Below, piece by piece: positions 20,925 to 32,061 of a stretch of DNA of 64,000 nucleotides (position 1 is the stretch's first letter; every line of letters begins with the position of its first letter). The position numbers and the translations under genes are program-made. Source of the DNA: Isoetes taiwanensis (taxonomy: Eukaryota > Streptophyta > Lycopodiopsida > Isoetales > Isoetaceae); NCBI GenBank assembly GCA_021234155.1, contig JAJEKV010000100.1:3448116-3512115 (forward strand). Direction: 5' to 3'. The notes below the pieces were generated by a model. That model had not been told where the DNA came from. It searched no databases and saw only the letters and a program-made list of their open reading frames with translations.

Positions 20925-23020
20925 ATGGCTCTACGGTGCTTGATTTTGGTGGGGATTTTTTGGGTTTTTTTTTGCTTTGGAAGTCCGGCCGGAGCTGGGC
21001 GAGTTCTGTTTAGCCATAGCCGGTTTAAGCTGCTAGAAATGCAGAAACGGCTCAGCACATTGAACAAGCCCTTTGTCAAAAGCATTCGGGTAAGTAATTT
21101 CTGACCCAATTACAAAATTCTGAGCTTGATTGATCAGAATCAGAAGCTCTTAAAATTCTGAGAATTTTTGCCGTGTATTTGATTGCAGAGTCCGGACGGA
21201 GACATTCTAGACTGCGTTCTTTTGCAAAATCAACCTGCATTTGATCATCCGACACTAAAAGATCACAAATTGCAGGTTTTGTCTGCTTGAAAGCTTCTTA
21301 ATTCGCTTTCGATTTTGCAAAAGGGGGCACCGGAATGATTAATCGAAGAATGTTTCTGCTTGTTTTTTCTGGCGAAATGCAGATGCAACCATCATTTTGG
21401 CCTGACAAATCGAAGCAGGAGGTCGGCTCCGGCGATGGAAAAATTACGATTCAGAGATGGCACGAAAATGGGCGATGTCCGGGAGGAACAATTCCGATCA
21501 GAAGAACCACCATAGACGACATTCTTAGAATCGGATCGATCAAAAAATATGGGCGGAAAGCTTACAGCCCTCCAATCCCGAAAAATTTGTCCAAGCCAGA
21601 AATTTTTGATACAAACGGCCACGAGGTATGGCTATGGAGAAACAGAAACACATTTTTTCGATTAAGAAATCGCCCAGTTTTTGTTTTGGGTGTTCGATTC
21701 GAATTTTTTTTCGCGATTTGTTGTGGATTTGCTTGTTTCTGAGGATTAATCCGAGCTTTGATCTAACTTTTGGCAGCATGCCATTGCGTATTTGACCGGA
21801 GGAGAATATTATGGAGCTCAGGCCTCTATGAATGTATGGCGACCTAGCATTGATATGCCTAACGAATTTAGCCTTTCTCAGATTTGGCTTTTGGCCGGAT
21901 CATTTTGGGCGATCTTAACAGCATTGAAGCAGGATGGCAGGTAAAAAATCATCCATTTATTTCTCTGATTCTACAGAAACAAAAAAACAGCTTTATCAGA
22001 AAAACGGATGTTTCAGCCTTAAAATCGGTCGATCCAACACTAAAATTTAAGTTTTTGACCCTGTATTTGGATTTGCAGGTTAGTCCGGAGCTCTATGGCG
22101 ACAGCAATCCGCGCCTCTTCACGTATTGGACTGTAAGCTTTTTTTAGGATTATCAATTTGTTTTCGCACTCTGTTATACTTCTTGAGCTGGATCTGTTTT
22201 TTTGTGTTTTATATGCTCGATAAATCATGAGATTTTGCTCTTCTGGCTACATCAGCAGCCAAGATCATGAATTTGTTTTCTAATATATTTTATATTCATG
22301 AATCTGATAATCGCTCTTCATTTCTGTTACAGAGCGACGCATATCAAGCAACAGGATGCTACAATCTGCTCTGTTCAGGATTTATTCAAACAACAAGCGA
22401 AATTGCAATTGGGGCTTCGATTTCACCTCTGTCGATCTTCAACGGACCACAATATGACATCAAGGTTTTAATTTGGAAGGTAAGAAACCCAAATTCCTCG
22501 CCGCTGCAACAAACCGGGCTATAAAAAACCACAAATTGCTGCAGAATCTGAATTCGAGCTCTGATTTTAAGCGGGAAATCGAAGAAGAGCATCAATTTGG
22601 TTGAATTTGATCTGAGATTTGATGGGTTGTTTCGATTTACAGGATCCAAGGACATCGAATTGGTGGATGAGGGTGGGCGATAAATATTTGGTGGGGTATT
22701 GGCCGGCAGAATTATTTACGCATCTGGCAGATCATGCTTCGATGATCGAATTTGGAGGAGAAATTGTAAACACACAGCCCTTCGGAATTCATACTTCTAC
22801 GCAGATGGGCAGCGGCCATTTTCCGCCCCAGGGATTTGGCGAAGCCAGCTATTTCAGAAATTTAGGGTTCGTCGATTCCGACAACGAGCTCCATACCCAA
22901 ATCGACCTCCAAATTCTTGCCGAGCATCCAAATTGCTACAATATCATGAAATCCGTTAATCCAGATTGGGGCCAGTATTTTTTCTACGGCGGTCCTGGAC
23001 AAAACCCCTCCTGCCCTTGA
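20925..23020 (+). CDS. Neprosin-domain (DUF239) secreted protein, seven exons, one-base defect in exon 4
   Basis: Exons: 20925-21089, 21189-21275, 21383-21625, 21777-21940, 22079-22132, 22333-22479, 22643-23020; all introns are GT-AG and phase 0. The product is about 412 residues, usual for the family. Residues 1-25 form a signal peptide. The activation domain (DUF4409) includes SPDGDILDCV and QPAFDHP. The neprosin domain starts at HAIAYLTGGEYYGA and includes NEFSLSQIW, GWQVSPELYGD, GCYNLLCSGF and FGGEIVN. The glutamates of SIEAGW and GGE probably form the catalytic pair of this glutamic, proline-cutting peptidase family (inferred from spacing). Exon 4 is 164 bases where 165 is expected: frame is lost in TTTTGGGCG between LAGS and GDLNSIEAGWQ. 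It is either a young pseudogene or a sequence error. The start at 20925 was chosen for the signal peptide. Confidence 0.88.
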
Positions 23021-23079
23021 AAAAATTCGGTTTTTTTCTGATCTAGAAGCTGCTATTCATTCCGATTATACTTCATACA

Positions 23080-23260
23080 TGTTGGATATGACAAAAGATG
23101 ACTGACAGTTCTAGCCGTTAAGAGTAGATAAGACTTGGTAGAGCATTTACGAAGTTGTTCCTAACTTTAAGGAACTCGTGTATTTGTATTTCATTTTCAT
23201 AATGAACGGAAATCATCGCTTCTTTGTTGCTAGCGCTTTGAAAACTCTCGTATTCTAATA
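23080..23260 (+). repeat. 5' LTR of the young element
   Basis: TGTTGGA...TCTAATA, an imperfect terminal inverted repeat ending TA rather than CA. No difference seen from the 3' LTR. Confidence 0.93.
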
Positions 23261-23272
23261 TGGTATCAGAGC
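23261..23272 (+). other. Primer-binding site (tRNA-Met) of the young element
   Basis: TGGTATCAGAGC directly abuts the 5' LTR. Confidence 0.9.
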
Positions 23273-23391
23273 AGGTTGGGGCTCTTGAGAACAAGAGCCT
23301 TTAAATTCTTCGGGGAAGGAAGGAAGATGAACGAGAGAATAGCAGTGGAAGGGTTGAGATAATCATGATGGATTCTTGAAAACCTGAAGCA

Positions 23392-24018
23392 GTGTCAAGG
23401 ATGTTTTTCTGGCACGTTATGGTGAGCCTCATGTGCTCCAGGAGGATGGGTGCTACACCCATAGCAACGAAGACGAAAAGATTTAGTGGCATCAACATGT
23501 TTTGGCTGATGATGGGCTTAGAAAGCTTCAGAGAGGCAGCTGGAAACTTAGTTTTGATGTTCATAAGAGAGGCCATGTGGCCCAAGATCAAACGTACCAT
23601 TATCTGCTGGTACATGGTTTGGTATATTGCAGGAGCTACCGAAGATGTGGCATGGGGGTTCAAGAAGCATGCAGTAAGGCAGCCAGTAGGAACCCAAGGA
23701 TATGACCCAACGGTGAAGCTCACAGGGGCAAGAGACCAACATGTGAAGATATCAAGGTCAAAGAATCTGGTTAAGGTTAAACCAGCAAGTGCAGGAGCCA
23801 CCGAAGATGTGGTATGGGGGTTCGAGAAGCATGCAGTAAGGCAGACAATAGGAGCCCAAGGACACGACCCAAAGGTGAAGCTCACAGGAGCAAGAGACCT
23901 ACAGGTGAAGATGTCAGGGTCAATGAATCTGGTTAAGGTTAAAACCAGCAAAAGTGACCGAAAAGTAAGATTGGAAGGGAGGATCACAAGGATACATCAG
24001 AAAGTATTCAGTCACTAG
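23392..24018 (+). CDS. Open frame of 208 codons in the leader of the young element, unknown
   Basis: No family resemblance. The second half is a two-copy tandem repeat of about 163 bp (units near 23629 and 23793) encoding GATEDV(A/V)WGF(K/E)KHAVRQ in each copy. It may be just open by chance. I saw no gag-like features. Confidence 0.3.
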   Translation: MSRMFFWHVMVSLMCSRRMGATPIATKTKRFSGINMFWLMMGLESFREAAGNLVLMFIREAMWPKIKRTIICWYMVWYIAGATEDVAWGFKKHAVRQPVGTQGYDPTVKLTGARDQHVKISRSKNLVKVKPASAGATEDVVWGFEKHAVRQTIGAQGHDPKVKLTGARDLQVKMSGSMNLVKVKTSKSDRKVRLEGRITRIHQKVFSH

Positions 24019-24025
24019 TCACTGT

Positions 24026-26689
24026 TTGAAACAAATAAAACAGAAGAAGAGACAGAAGATGTGTGGGTCAACGTTGAAGATAATGATCACGAAGAATGAA
24101 GGGTTTTCAAGTGTATCCAAAGTTGAAGACACTGAATGGGATGGTGATAATTCATCAGAAGCAGTGCAGAAATACTCAGAGAAATACTCACAGATGACAT
24201 TAATGCTGATGATCAAGAAGGATCCCTCTTTTCCTAGAAACGGAAGCAGAATGGAGGCAGTCAATATCTTTCTGAAGTTATTGCTTGATAATGTAGTAAC
24301 ATTGAATACAATGGTTGCAGAATGTGTTCATCATGGATATGCTGGACAAAGTGACATTAACGTGATTCTAGAATGTTTTGAGAGAATACAGAAAGAAAGT
24401 GCGGTTTCAAATTGGCCTGTTATGATGTTTTTCTCCAGCAAGCCCTTGTACACTTCCAAATCCATTGCACAAACTAAATTTGATATATTGTGTTGCAATG
24501 ACAAGAGTGGTCTTCCGGGGGAAGTCGAAGCCAGCCTTAAGTATGTAGTGAGGGAAAAAGGGGACTTTTCGAGCATTGCATGGAATCCTTTTGTGTTGGA
24601 TCTTGTAGAGATGAGCAGATATGATAATACTCAACCCCAACAATGTAAGGATGAACAAAGTGCTCTCATTTCAATGCCTGAAAGTCAAATGGAATTCATA
24701 CGCTTGGGTCCTAAGGAGGACAACAATGCTGGTGCGTTGATTCATAAGGACGAGAAACAGGTTTTAGTTTTTGAGAATGTGGTGATTGGAATAGAGGCAA
24801 TTGTTCTTGCGAACGATGTAGAAGTGCTAGTTGCGCATGGTCAAGTTTCCTCTCCTTATTCTAGCAGCTCGAGTAGATGCCAAAGGGATCTTATTTTTGT
24901 TGCATGCATGTTTGTTCTTGATGTGTTGATGACTCTGTGTGAGGGGAGTGCAAAAGGAGTTTGTGGAAGAAATGTGGTAACAAGCCTTGCAGTCCAGGCA
25001 GCCTGGTATGATGCACATCTGGAAGGTAGATTCCTACGCATATCTGTTCCTAAGCAGTGGAGGATGCAAGAAGTTGCTCCAATGAAGGTATCTCTTTCCA
25101 CTCATTTAATGATTGAGCACTTACAGAATAGATATTATTCGCATGCACAAGAGACGACACTGGCTGTTCCAAATTCTTTAGTGAAATGTCAAAATGTTCA
25201 CTCAAGGTATAGGATTCAGAATGTCACATTCATAGCAGGCATATTATCAGACAGAGAAGACGGCAGTGCAAATATCTTTGACAATCAAGCTCATGTCTTG
25301 AGTTTGGGTCCACGTGTCTCTATGCTTGAAGAAACAAGGAAAATCAATCTTGTGTATAACGATTCACAAGATGAGGGAATGTGCTACAGGAAGGATTGGA
25401 CTGAGTGGCTCCTTTTGGTATGTTCCAATCTAGCTGCCAAGCCAGACCAGGAGTTCCTGGAAAGTCATTTTGTTGAATATTCTATTCAGGTGCCTCAAGC
25501 TGCATCGTTGTTGCATCGAAATGGAGAACATAACCAACCAAGAAAAGCAAAAGAAAAGGACGCAGATATGGAATTGATTATGATTCATTCAAATGATTCG
25601 TTTTACAGCAGTTTTACAGCTCTCAAACATGTTGTGGAGAATCAGGGAGATGGCAAAGTGAAGGTGTATAGTAGACAATTGTTTTGGCAAAAGAAGAAGG
25701 TGCATGGCCCTAAGATTGGGTGCTTCATGTGGAGCAGCATGCTGATTGAGTGCTTCATGTGGAGTCAGGTGCTGCTCGGATGTGTCTGGCTCATGTTGAT
25801 CAGAGAAGAGGTGATGCAAGAGATACATGTGCTTAGTTTGGCTAAGAAGTTGATAATAGTCTCAGATGCAGTAAGATGTTTGGCAAACCTTGCCAAGTTG
25901 AAGGCGTACCTTAGAAAACGTGGAAGTTTATGGCAGGAGAAGAAGGTTCAAGGTCTTTGGATCATCGAGCCAGGGTTATGCACAGGGCCTATGTCAAATC
26001 ACAAGCAAAAAGTTGCATCTTTGGCTTTAGAGTTTTTGGGAAGAATTCGGTTGACATTGCAGAGCCAAGTTCTAAGTTTCAAACGCATGCCCAGGGACTT
26101 TTACCTTGAGAAGATTGTTGATGGGAAGATTTCATTGGTATTCTTTTTCAAGATGCAGGGGGAGAGTATATGGTTTTGGTTCAACAATTGGATATTGGGT
26201 CCACCTGATCTTTTGCATCATGAAATAGAATATATGAACCTGATGCTTATGCCAAGAATTCATACGCTCAGAATTCATCTAGGTTATGGTGTTGCAGTGG
26301 CATATGGAGCGATGCATAGATTTGCTGCTGATGGTTATGATGCCAATGCAAGTTATGGAGCAGCACCAACTGGATATGGTAGTAGTTATGGTCATATGGA
26401 CGTGGACGTGGACCAGGTAGTTATGATGCAGCATTGGAGCCAGAAGTGCAAAGGGATAATAGAGAATCCTTTGATGGTTTTGACTCAACTCAAAAGGGAA
26501 AGAAACATTCAGTGGCAGATGGTGCACCAGGGGGAGCGGCTGGCTATAGGGCATCAAGGGGGGCTACATGCTTTGGAGGTTGTGCCGATGGCTTTGCAGA
26601 CTGTTATAAAAGTACAAGTTATCCTGATAACACTTGGGGTTCTGAAACCTGTAATGCTAATTCTATTGTTGGAGCTGGACCAGGAATAA
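24026..26689 (+). CDS. 887-codon open frame inside the young element, no recognised domain
   Basis: The frame is open over 2.66 kb, unlikely by chance, yet I recognise no retrotransposon domain. The composition changes along it: a soluble-looking N-terminal part, a middle part with hydrophobic stretches (CFMWSSMLIECFMW region), and a Gly/Tyr-rich part near residues 753-790 (GYGVAVAYGAM, then GYDANASYGAAPTGYGSSYG). In a different frame the DNA at 26434-26751 is also Gly-rich (GAPGGAAGYRASRG). This patchwork is what captured host transcript pieces in a non-autonomous element could look like, but that is inference. Whether a protein is made is unknown. Confidence 0.45.
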   Translation: MKQIKQKKRQKMCGSTLKIMITKNEGFSSVSKVEDTEWDGDNSSEAVQKYSEKYSQMTLMLMIKKDPSFPRNGSRMEAVNIFLKLLLDNVVTLNTMVAECVHHGYAGQSDINVILECFERIQKESAVSNWPVMMFFSSKPLYTSKSIAQTKFDILCCNDKSGLPGEVEASLKYVVREKGDFSSIAWNPFVLDLVEMSRYDNTQPQQCKDEQSALISMPESQMEFIRLGPKEDNNAGALIHKDEKQVLVFENVVIGIEAIVLANDVEVLVAHGQVSSPYSSSSSRCQRDLIFVACMFVLDVLMTLCEGSAKGVCGRNVVTSLAVQAAWYDAHLEGRFLRISVPKQWRMQEVAPMKVSLSTHLMIEHLQNRYYSHAQETTLAVPNSLVKCQNVHSRYRIQNVTFIAGILSDREDGSANIFDNQAHVLSLGPRVSMLEETRKINLVYNDSQDEGMCYRKDWTEWLLLVCSNLAAKPDQEFLESHFVEYSIQVPQAASLLHRNGEHNQPRKAKEKDADMELIMIHSNDSFYSSFTALKHVVENQGDGKVKVYSRQLFWQKKKVHGPKIGCFMWSSMLIECFMWSQVLLGCVWLMLIREEVMQEIHVLSLAKKLIIVSDAVRCLANLAKLKAYLRKRGSLWQEKKVQGLWIIEPGLCTGPMSNHKQKVASLALEFLGRIRLTLQSQVLSFKRMPRDFYLEKIVDGKISLVFFFKMQGESIWFWFNNWILGPPDLLHHEIEYMNLMLMPRIHTLRIHLGYGVAVAYGAMHRFAADGYDANASYGAAPTGYGSSYGHMDVDVDQVVMMQHWSQKCKGIIENPLMVLTQLKRERNIQWQMVHQGERLAIGHQGGLHALEVVPMALQTVIKVQVILITLGVLKPVMLILLLELDQE

Positions 26690-26927
26690 CTCCATCTAGA
26701 AGTGGTTATGTTGCACCTGGTGGATCTGCTAGAAGGGATGAATTGGAATAAGAGAAGTGGAGTCAGTTTTGAATTAGCTAAGGGGGAGCGCCTCACAAAA
26801 TCCTTTCACATAAACTGTTCAAAAACTGTTGTTGACATTCATGTGGATAGTGTAGGCAGATGCAGAAAGTTTTTTTTTAGTTCCAGATTTCTTCTAGCAT
26901 TCTAGCAGTCATCTTCTTGAGGGGGAG

Positions 26928-27108
26928 TGTTGGATATGACAAAAGATGACTGACAGTTCTAGCCGTTAAGAGTAGATAAGACTTGGTAGAGCATTTACGA
27001 AGTTGTTCCTAACTTTAAGGAACTCGTGTATTTGTATTTCATTTTCATAATGAACGGAAATCATCGCTTCTTTGTTGCTAGCGCTTTGAAAACTCTCGTA
27101 TTCTAATA
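26928..27108 (+). repeat. 3' LTR of the young element
   Basis: No difference seen from 23080-23260; preceded by a polypurine tract and followed by the ATACA duplication. Confidence 0.93.
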
Positions 27109-27113
27109 ATACA

Positions 27114-29549
27114 TACAATAATTTGAAGATCATCCTGATCTTCTGCTTCATCTTATCAGAGGTTAGACACAGATTCAGGTTTTTAACACAGCCCACAAGC
27201 AAAAAAGCTTGATTTGCGCCGGACTATTTCAGAAATCATCTGCCCAGAAGCAAATTAGCTTGATTAGCACTGGATGAAGATGCCGGTAATTGTCTGCCAG
27301 AAGCAAAACAGGGGTTGATTGGGCATCTGAAACATGAACAGAGCCGGATTTTGTATAAAAAATCAGAAGGTTGAGTTTTTTTCCACTGCCCAATTGTAAA
27401 CAGGATCAATTTGTATATGAATTAGAAGAAAAACAGAGGATTTGTGGCAGATTTTCGCAGGGAAACACATGGCACGATGATGGGTAATTAAATGAGGCAT
27501 TAAAGAGAGGGATTTTTGTGTAAGACACGTTTGGTGAGAATTTAAGAAGGGCAATAAAAGCGATGCCAGATTATTGCCGCCATAGCCAAGCACAACCGAA
27601 TATGAATTGAAAGCTGTAAAATGCAGAGCAAAAATTGACATGTTGGGCCGGAACGAAGACGTGGGCTCAACTGCTCTGTCTGTGTGGGCTATTGCTCTGT
27701 TGAATGGGACATTCCGGCAGATCCAGAAGCAAGCTCCTGACCAATTGTAAAAATATAAGACTGCATTATTTTGTTTTGTGCGTTGAAATTTTAAGCCGTC
27801 GCCATAGCCATGAGTCGTACTTGCTGTAGCTCCACAAGCTTCTTCCATAGCCAAGTCTGGCACGTCTTGTCTTTTTTGTTGGGTTGTACTTTGTATATTA
27901 TCTATCCTTTTATTATTTCTCTAAACAATTTAAATTACAATTTACAAGAAACTAAGGCCGCCGCGAACAATTTAAATTACAATTTACAAGAAACTAAGGC
28001 CGCCGCGAACGTTTCTCTTCCCTAATCCTCGCACAAACCACATTCTCATATAAATCCATCTATTAAAATCCTTCAAAGTTTTCGCTCTCAAATTCTTTAC
28101 AGGATGTTGATTCATAGGGGTTTAATTATCTAATTGTTCAATAAAGATAGAACCATCTATTACTCTCTATATCTAAAAAATAAGACACTTTTTCCCCAGA
28201 TGCTGGATCTTGAACAACTCTTCTATACAGGGCTTGCTTAAATAACATAACTTATTTCCATAAGTCACACGAAATGGGATCCTTTTAGATGGAGCAGCCT
28301 TGGCGTTTGGCACCGGGCCAGTTAGGAAGTAATTCTCCCTTTGTTAGATGGATCAATTTGCATCTAATTCGATCAATAATTTGATCAGCTGTGATGAAAG
28401 CAATTCGAACAATAAAGTTTTCATGGGCAACTACGTTTGAAAATACAAACCTGTTCTATAAATAATGGGCTATCTGCAGACCCCTTTGCAGTAAGATCAT
28501 CAAACTCCCTTAGAGGAGAGATGGGAGTAGTAAAGAAAAATCTGAAGGCCTTGACAGATGTGAATGGACCCCTTGATGCGTGCGGAAATGTCATTATCTG
28601 CCATACAGGTTGGAAAGATTAAATTTAAAGCCAAGAACAAACATCAACCTATAAATATTCGGCAGAAAGGGCATGACCATTTTTTAGAGCATATTTTAAG
28701 GACTTGCACAATCGTTTCTTCTACGAACTTCCACTTTCCTTAAACACTTGAAATTTATAAAGCCTGCAGTCTAACAATACAGTTTTGAAGACAAAAGTCT
28801 CCCATTTTCAACTTCAGAGAATACTCGGAATGACGATAGAGGAATTTGAAGTCCTATGATATGAAATAGAAGAGAGGTTTCAGCCTGACCTCCAACAGTA
28901 CAATCAATCAATTTCTAGAATATAAGAATGACATGTTAACTTGCTCCTAAGAACCCTTGAGGATGGTGGCATCTGCATTCGATGTGCATTGCAAGCACAA
29001 AATAATAAGAACATAAGTGTTCTTATGCGATTGAAGAAGGAAATGAAGATTTAAAAAGATGTGATTGTAACCCCTTTGCACATAGAATGAATCATCATCT
29101 CACCTTCCATGTGCTACACTGAAATAAGAAATATAGGCACCTTCTAAGACAATGTTCGGGAAGCAAAAATATGAAATAAAAAGCGAGAAAGCTCCACTAT
29201 GGTGCCTGCTATTCAATTAAACATATGATTCAGAAAACTAACAAGCAAACAGAGATTTGAAGAAAAACGTAGATGTAGAAGCAGAAAGCTTACCACGATC
29301 TTTTAGAACAAAAATTGGCATCTTAGCAGCAGAAAAGAGCATATGTTGTCCATGTTTAGTCGATCTGCATTAGATATAAGCAAAGGATAAGAACAACAAC
29401 CGGCAAAAATCAAGAGGGGAACCAAAAGTCTGTACGAAAGATTGCTAAGGATTTTCAGAAGTAAAAACTAGCTTGCCAAAACAGATCGTTTGAAGCAAAA
29501 ACAAATGCATCAGCATGCAAAATATGGTGCATAAGAACAATAGGCAGTT
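27114..29549. other. Downstream flank of the neprosin gene, no further gene recognised
   Basis: The first part probably continues the gene's original 3' flank, since ATAATTTGAAG joins the pre-insertion text. Two degenerate repeats of a CAGAAGCAAA(-)TAGCTTGATT phrase lie near 27195-27320. Short frames on both strands lack family resemblance. Confidence 0.45.
27924..28007. repeat. 42-bp perfect tandem duplication with GGCCGCCGCG
   Basis: Two adjacent identical 42-bp units (27924-27965, 27966-28007), each ending TTTACAAGAAACTAAGGCC then GCCGCG. The same GGCCGCCGCGAAC(G/A)TTTCTCTT text occurs at 52506-52526. ACAAGAAA beside a GC-rich block recalls CACTA-type subterminal sequence. Confidence 0.8.
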
Positions 29550-29554
29550 GGACC

Positions 29555-32027
29555 TGTTGCCCATTTTTGGCAACATGGACCAGCATCTATGTTTCAAAAC
29601 CTTTGTTCCATTTACATTTCCTTTAAGGAAAAGTTCCAGGCTATTGTGATCCCATCAGAGTTTGGAAGACATTTGACCAAGATTGGAAGACATTGGGGAT
29701 CTCCTATTATGGCCTAGTCTTTTCCTTGAGGTAAAACACCTTTCTAGACACATTCCTATTAGCTTAACATTTTCCTTTGATTTGAAGACCAGGCAAAGGC
29801 TATAGCAAGTTTATCAAGGAGGCACAAGACATTTTACCAAAGCTCAAAACCTTATGAGGCTTGCTTGAGAAGTTTGAAGTCACACACATGAGGATGCTAC
29901 CCTAGAAGTGAAATTTGCTCTTATTCTAGCCTTGAAGTTTGGAAGACCCTTATAGAAGTTTGGAAGACCTTAGGCTTTGAGCAAATCTATCTTCACTAGG
30001 AGGTATGAATTGAGCCCTAGAAACAATTTGAGATAAGATCAAGTGCTTCTGAGGAGGTACCCATCTCTTCTTCATCCCATTCATCTTACATCCCCTTTCT
30101 ATATCCCAAGAGCCTTCAAAACTTTTCCTTCACCATTGTTTCCACTTTTTGAGACCTTTTCTCATCATTCTACTACTTATCTTTTTATGAATCCCACCTT
30201 CATTTGAGAATTGTCCCCTAGTGATCTTGAAAACCTTCAAAGGCAAGAAGGCTTCTTTCTCATTCTCATTTCATCTTCCTAAACAGAGTATAGCCTATTT
30301 ACACCCTTTTCCCATCTTTTTTCCTATGACTTTTTCACCATCCTTATGTTCCAATATTCATTGACCATGGGTCAAAAGGGACCAAAAAATTCAAACATCT
30401 TAGTTTGACCTAAAACCCTCTAGATGGAAAAAAAAAAAAAAAAAAGAGCTGACTTGGTCTTTTAAAATTCAAAAAAAAAAAACCTTTGGAAAGACCTTCA
30501 AAATTGGATTCTTGGGATGCGTGCCAAAAAAAAAAAACCTATTCTAGCCTATCTACCCTATCTATTTCTCAAGATAGTTCCAGGTCACCTCCCCCTTTTT
30601 TTTTTTTCCACGTGGTGCCAGGCGTGGGGGGGCGGACACGGCTGGTGTCCCCTGCGTGGCACGCAAATTTAATAGTGGGTTTGCATTTTTCCTTATATAC
30701 CTTAGCCTCCGTAACCACCTCGCCTGTGGGATATATCACCCTTAAGAATTTTCGATGAACCCTAAGAAATAGGGGAACACGCTAAATCCGCCAATTGCAT
30801 ACCTAAACTTGATTGAATCCCGCCAATTTCGCCCGAAATTAGCTCCTAAACCTTTTCCGAAACCATGGGGATCCTTTGTGGCATTTGATTCGATGGAAAT
30901 TGCTCAATTTGGGCCTCAAATCACTCAACCGAGCTAGCTTTTGGGAAGAACAGTTCTAAAACCAGCATCACAGACCAAATCGACACGCCCCTCAGAGACA
31001 TACCTCTGTGATTTTGGCGCATTGAATTTTTTGATATCCTTTTGCTCTGCTCCGCTCGGATTCCAGCTCCATTTCGTTCGAGATTGAAGTCCCTGTTCGT
31101 TGTGACTTGTTCAGCATCGAAGCACCTCGTTGGCAAACTTAAATGATCACTCCATATTACTTCATTGGTATTTTTGAAGCTCTTGAAAGGCTCAAGCAGT
31201 CTTGAATCTTCTCTCAAGCATTATTATTTTCAAAACTTTGGTAATACCCCTCATTGACATTGTCATACCTTCGTATCACATTGCTATAATGCATAGTCTT
31301 TGCACGAAAAATCATTGTCATCATTGTACATCCTTTTTTTGTAGTTCGCATTGCCCTTTTAAAAAAAAAAAAACCAAAAACAAGACCAAAAAATATTTAC
31401 TCAGAAATTATATCTTCTTCGTGTAGTTGTATCTCATCCTTATGGAAATCCTAGACACCTATACATTCGGAGAAAACATATAAAAAGATTTCTTTTCATA
31501 ATCAATTATGTAGTTTGTTCTTTTCTTGAGGTTTTGTTTACTTACGTAAAAAAATTAAAACATCCTTTTGCTATTCAAACCTTTTGCACGTGATCTAGAG
31601 GCTATTTTGAAGTTGCTGCCGCATGCATCCCAACCCAAAATTCCCCATCAAACTCCATCTGCAAAATTTGGCTCTCTGTTTTGGCACTGGCCAACTTTTT
31701 GACCTGCCTTTGACCTCGATTTTCTTGACCTTCCCTTATTCAAATCAAGTCAAGTCTTCTCCACCATTTTCCTCTGCTTGTTGACCACTGATAACACCAA
31801 TCAGATCTTCAAAATCTCTCAAGGTGTGTCTGCAAGTTCAGTTTTTTGCTCGGCCAGTTTTTTTTCGGTTCGGGGACTCTAGTGATTTTGAGAAAACTAG
31901 CACTTAAAAAATGAATTTTCTGGTTTCATATGACAAGGATTGATCACCCTAAGTGATCTGGAGGTTCTAACCACTTTGTTTAAGATTCCTTTGAGGTTAG
32001 GCTAAAATTCCAGGTTTTAGGCTAACA
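29555..32027 (+). repeat. Ty3/gypsy LTR 1 (left), 2,473 bp
   Basis: TGTTGCCC...GGCTAACA. A TATA-like CTTATATACC lies near 30690 after a G-rich stretch. It contains A-runs near 30430-30480 and 30525. A primer-site-like TGGAGGTTCT begins three bases after its end; I cannot assign the tRNA. Confidence 0.9.
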
Positions 32028-32061
32028 TTTTGGAGGTTCTACCGAGATTTTCACCTGGGAG

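Larger units (their letters stand above)
23080..27108 (+). mobile_element. Young non-autonomous LTR retrotransposon in the 3' flank of the neprosin gene
   Basis: LTRs of 181 bp (23080-23260 and 26928-27108) show no difference when read side by side. TGGTATCAGAGC, a tRNA-Met primer site, follows the 5' LTR at 23261-23272. GAGGGGGAG, a polypurine tract, precedes the 3' LTR. ATACA is duplicated at 23075-23079 and 27109-27113. The element looks whole at its ends and is very recent. It has no recognisable gag, protease, RT or integrase, so it must be mobilised in trans. The primer site suits Ty1/copia, but without pol the family is open. It lies in the same orientation as the gene, 60 bp after its stop codon, and so probably within its 3' UTR. 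Confidence 0.93.

Noticed and set aside
24026-26689. gag-pol polyprotein of the young LTR element
   Set aside because: No CCHC knuckle, protease, RT, RNase H or integrase motif could be found in the 887 codons.
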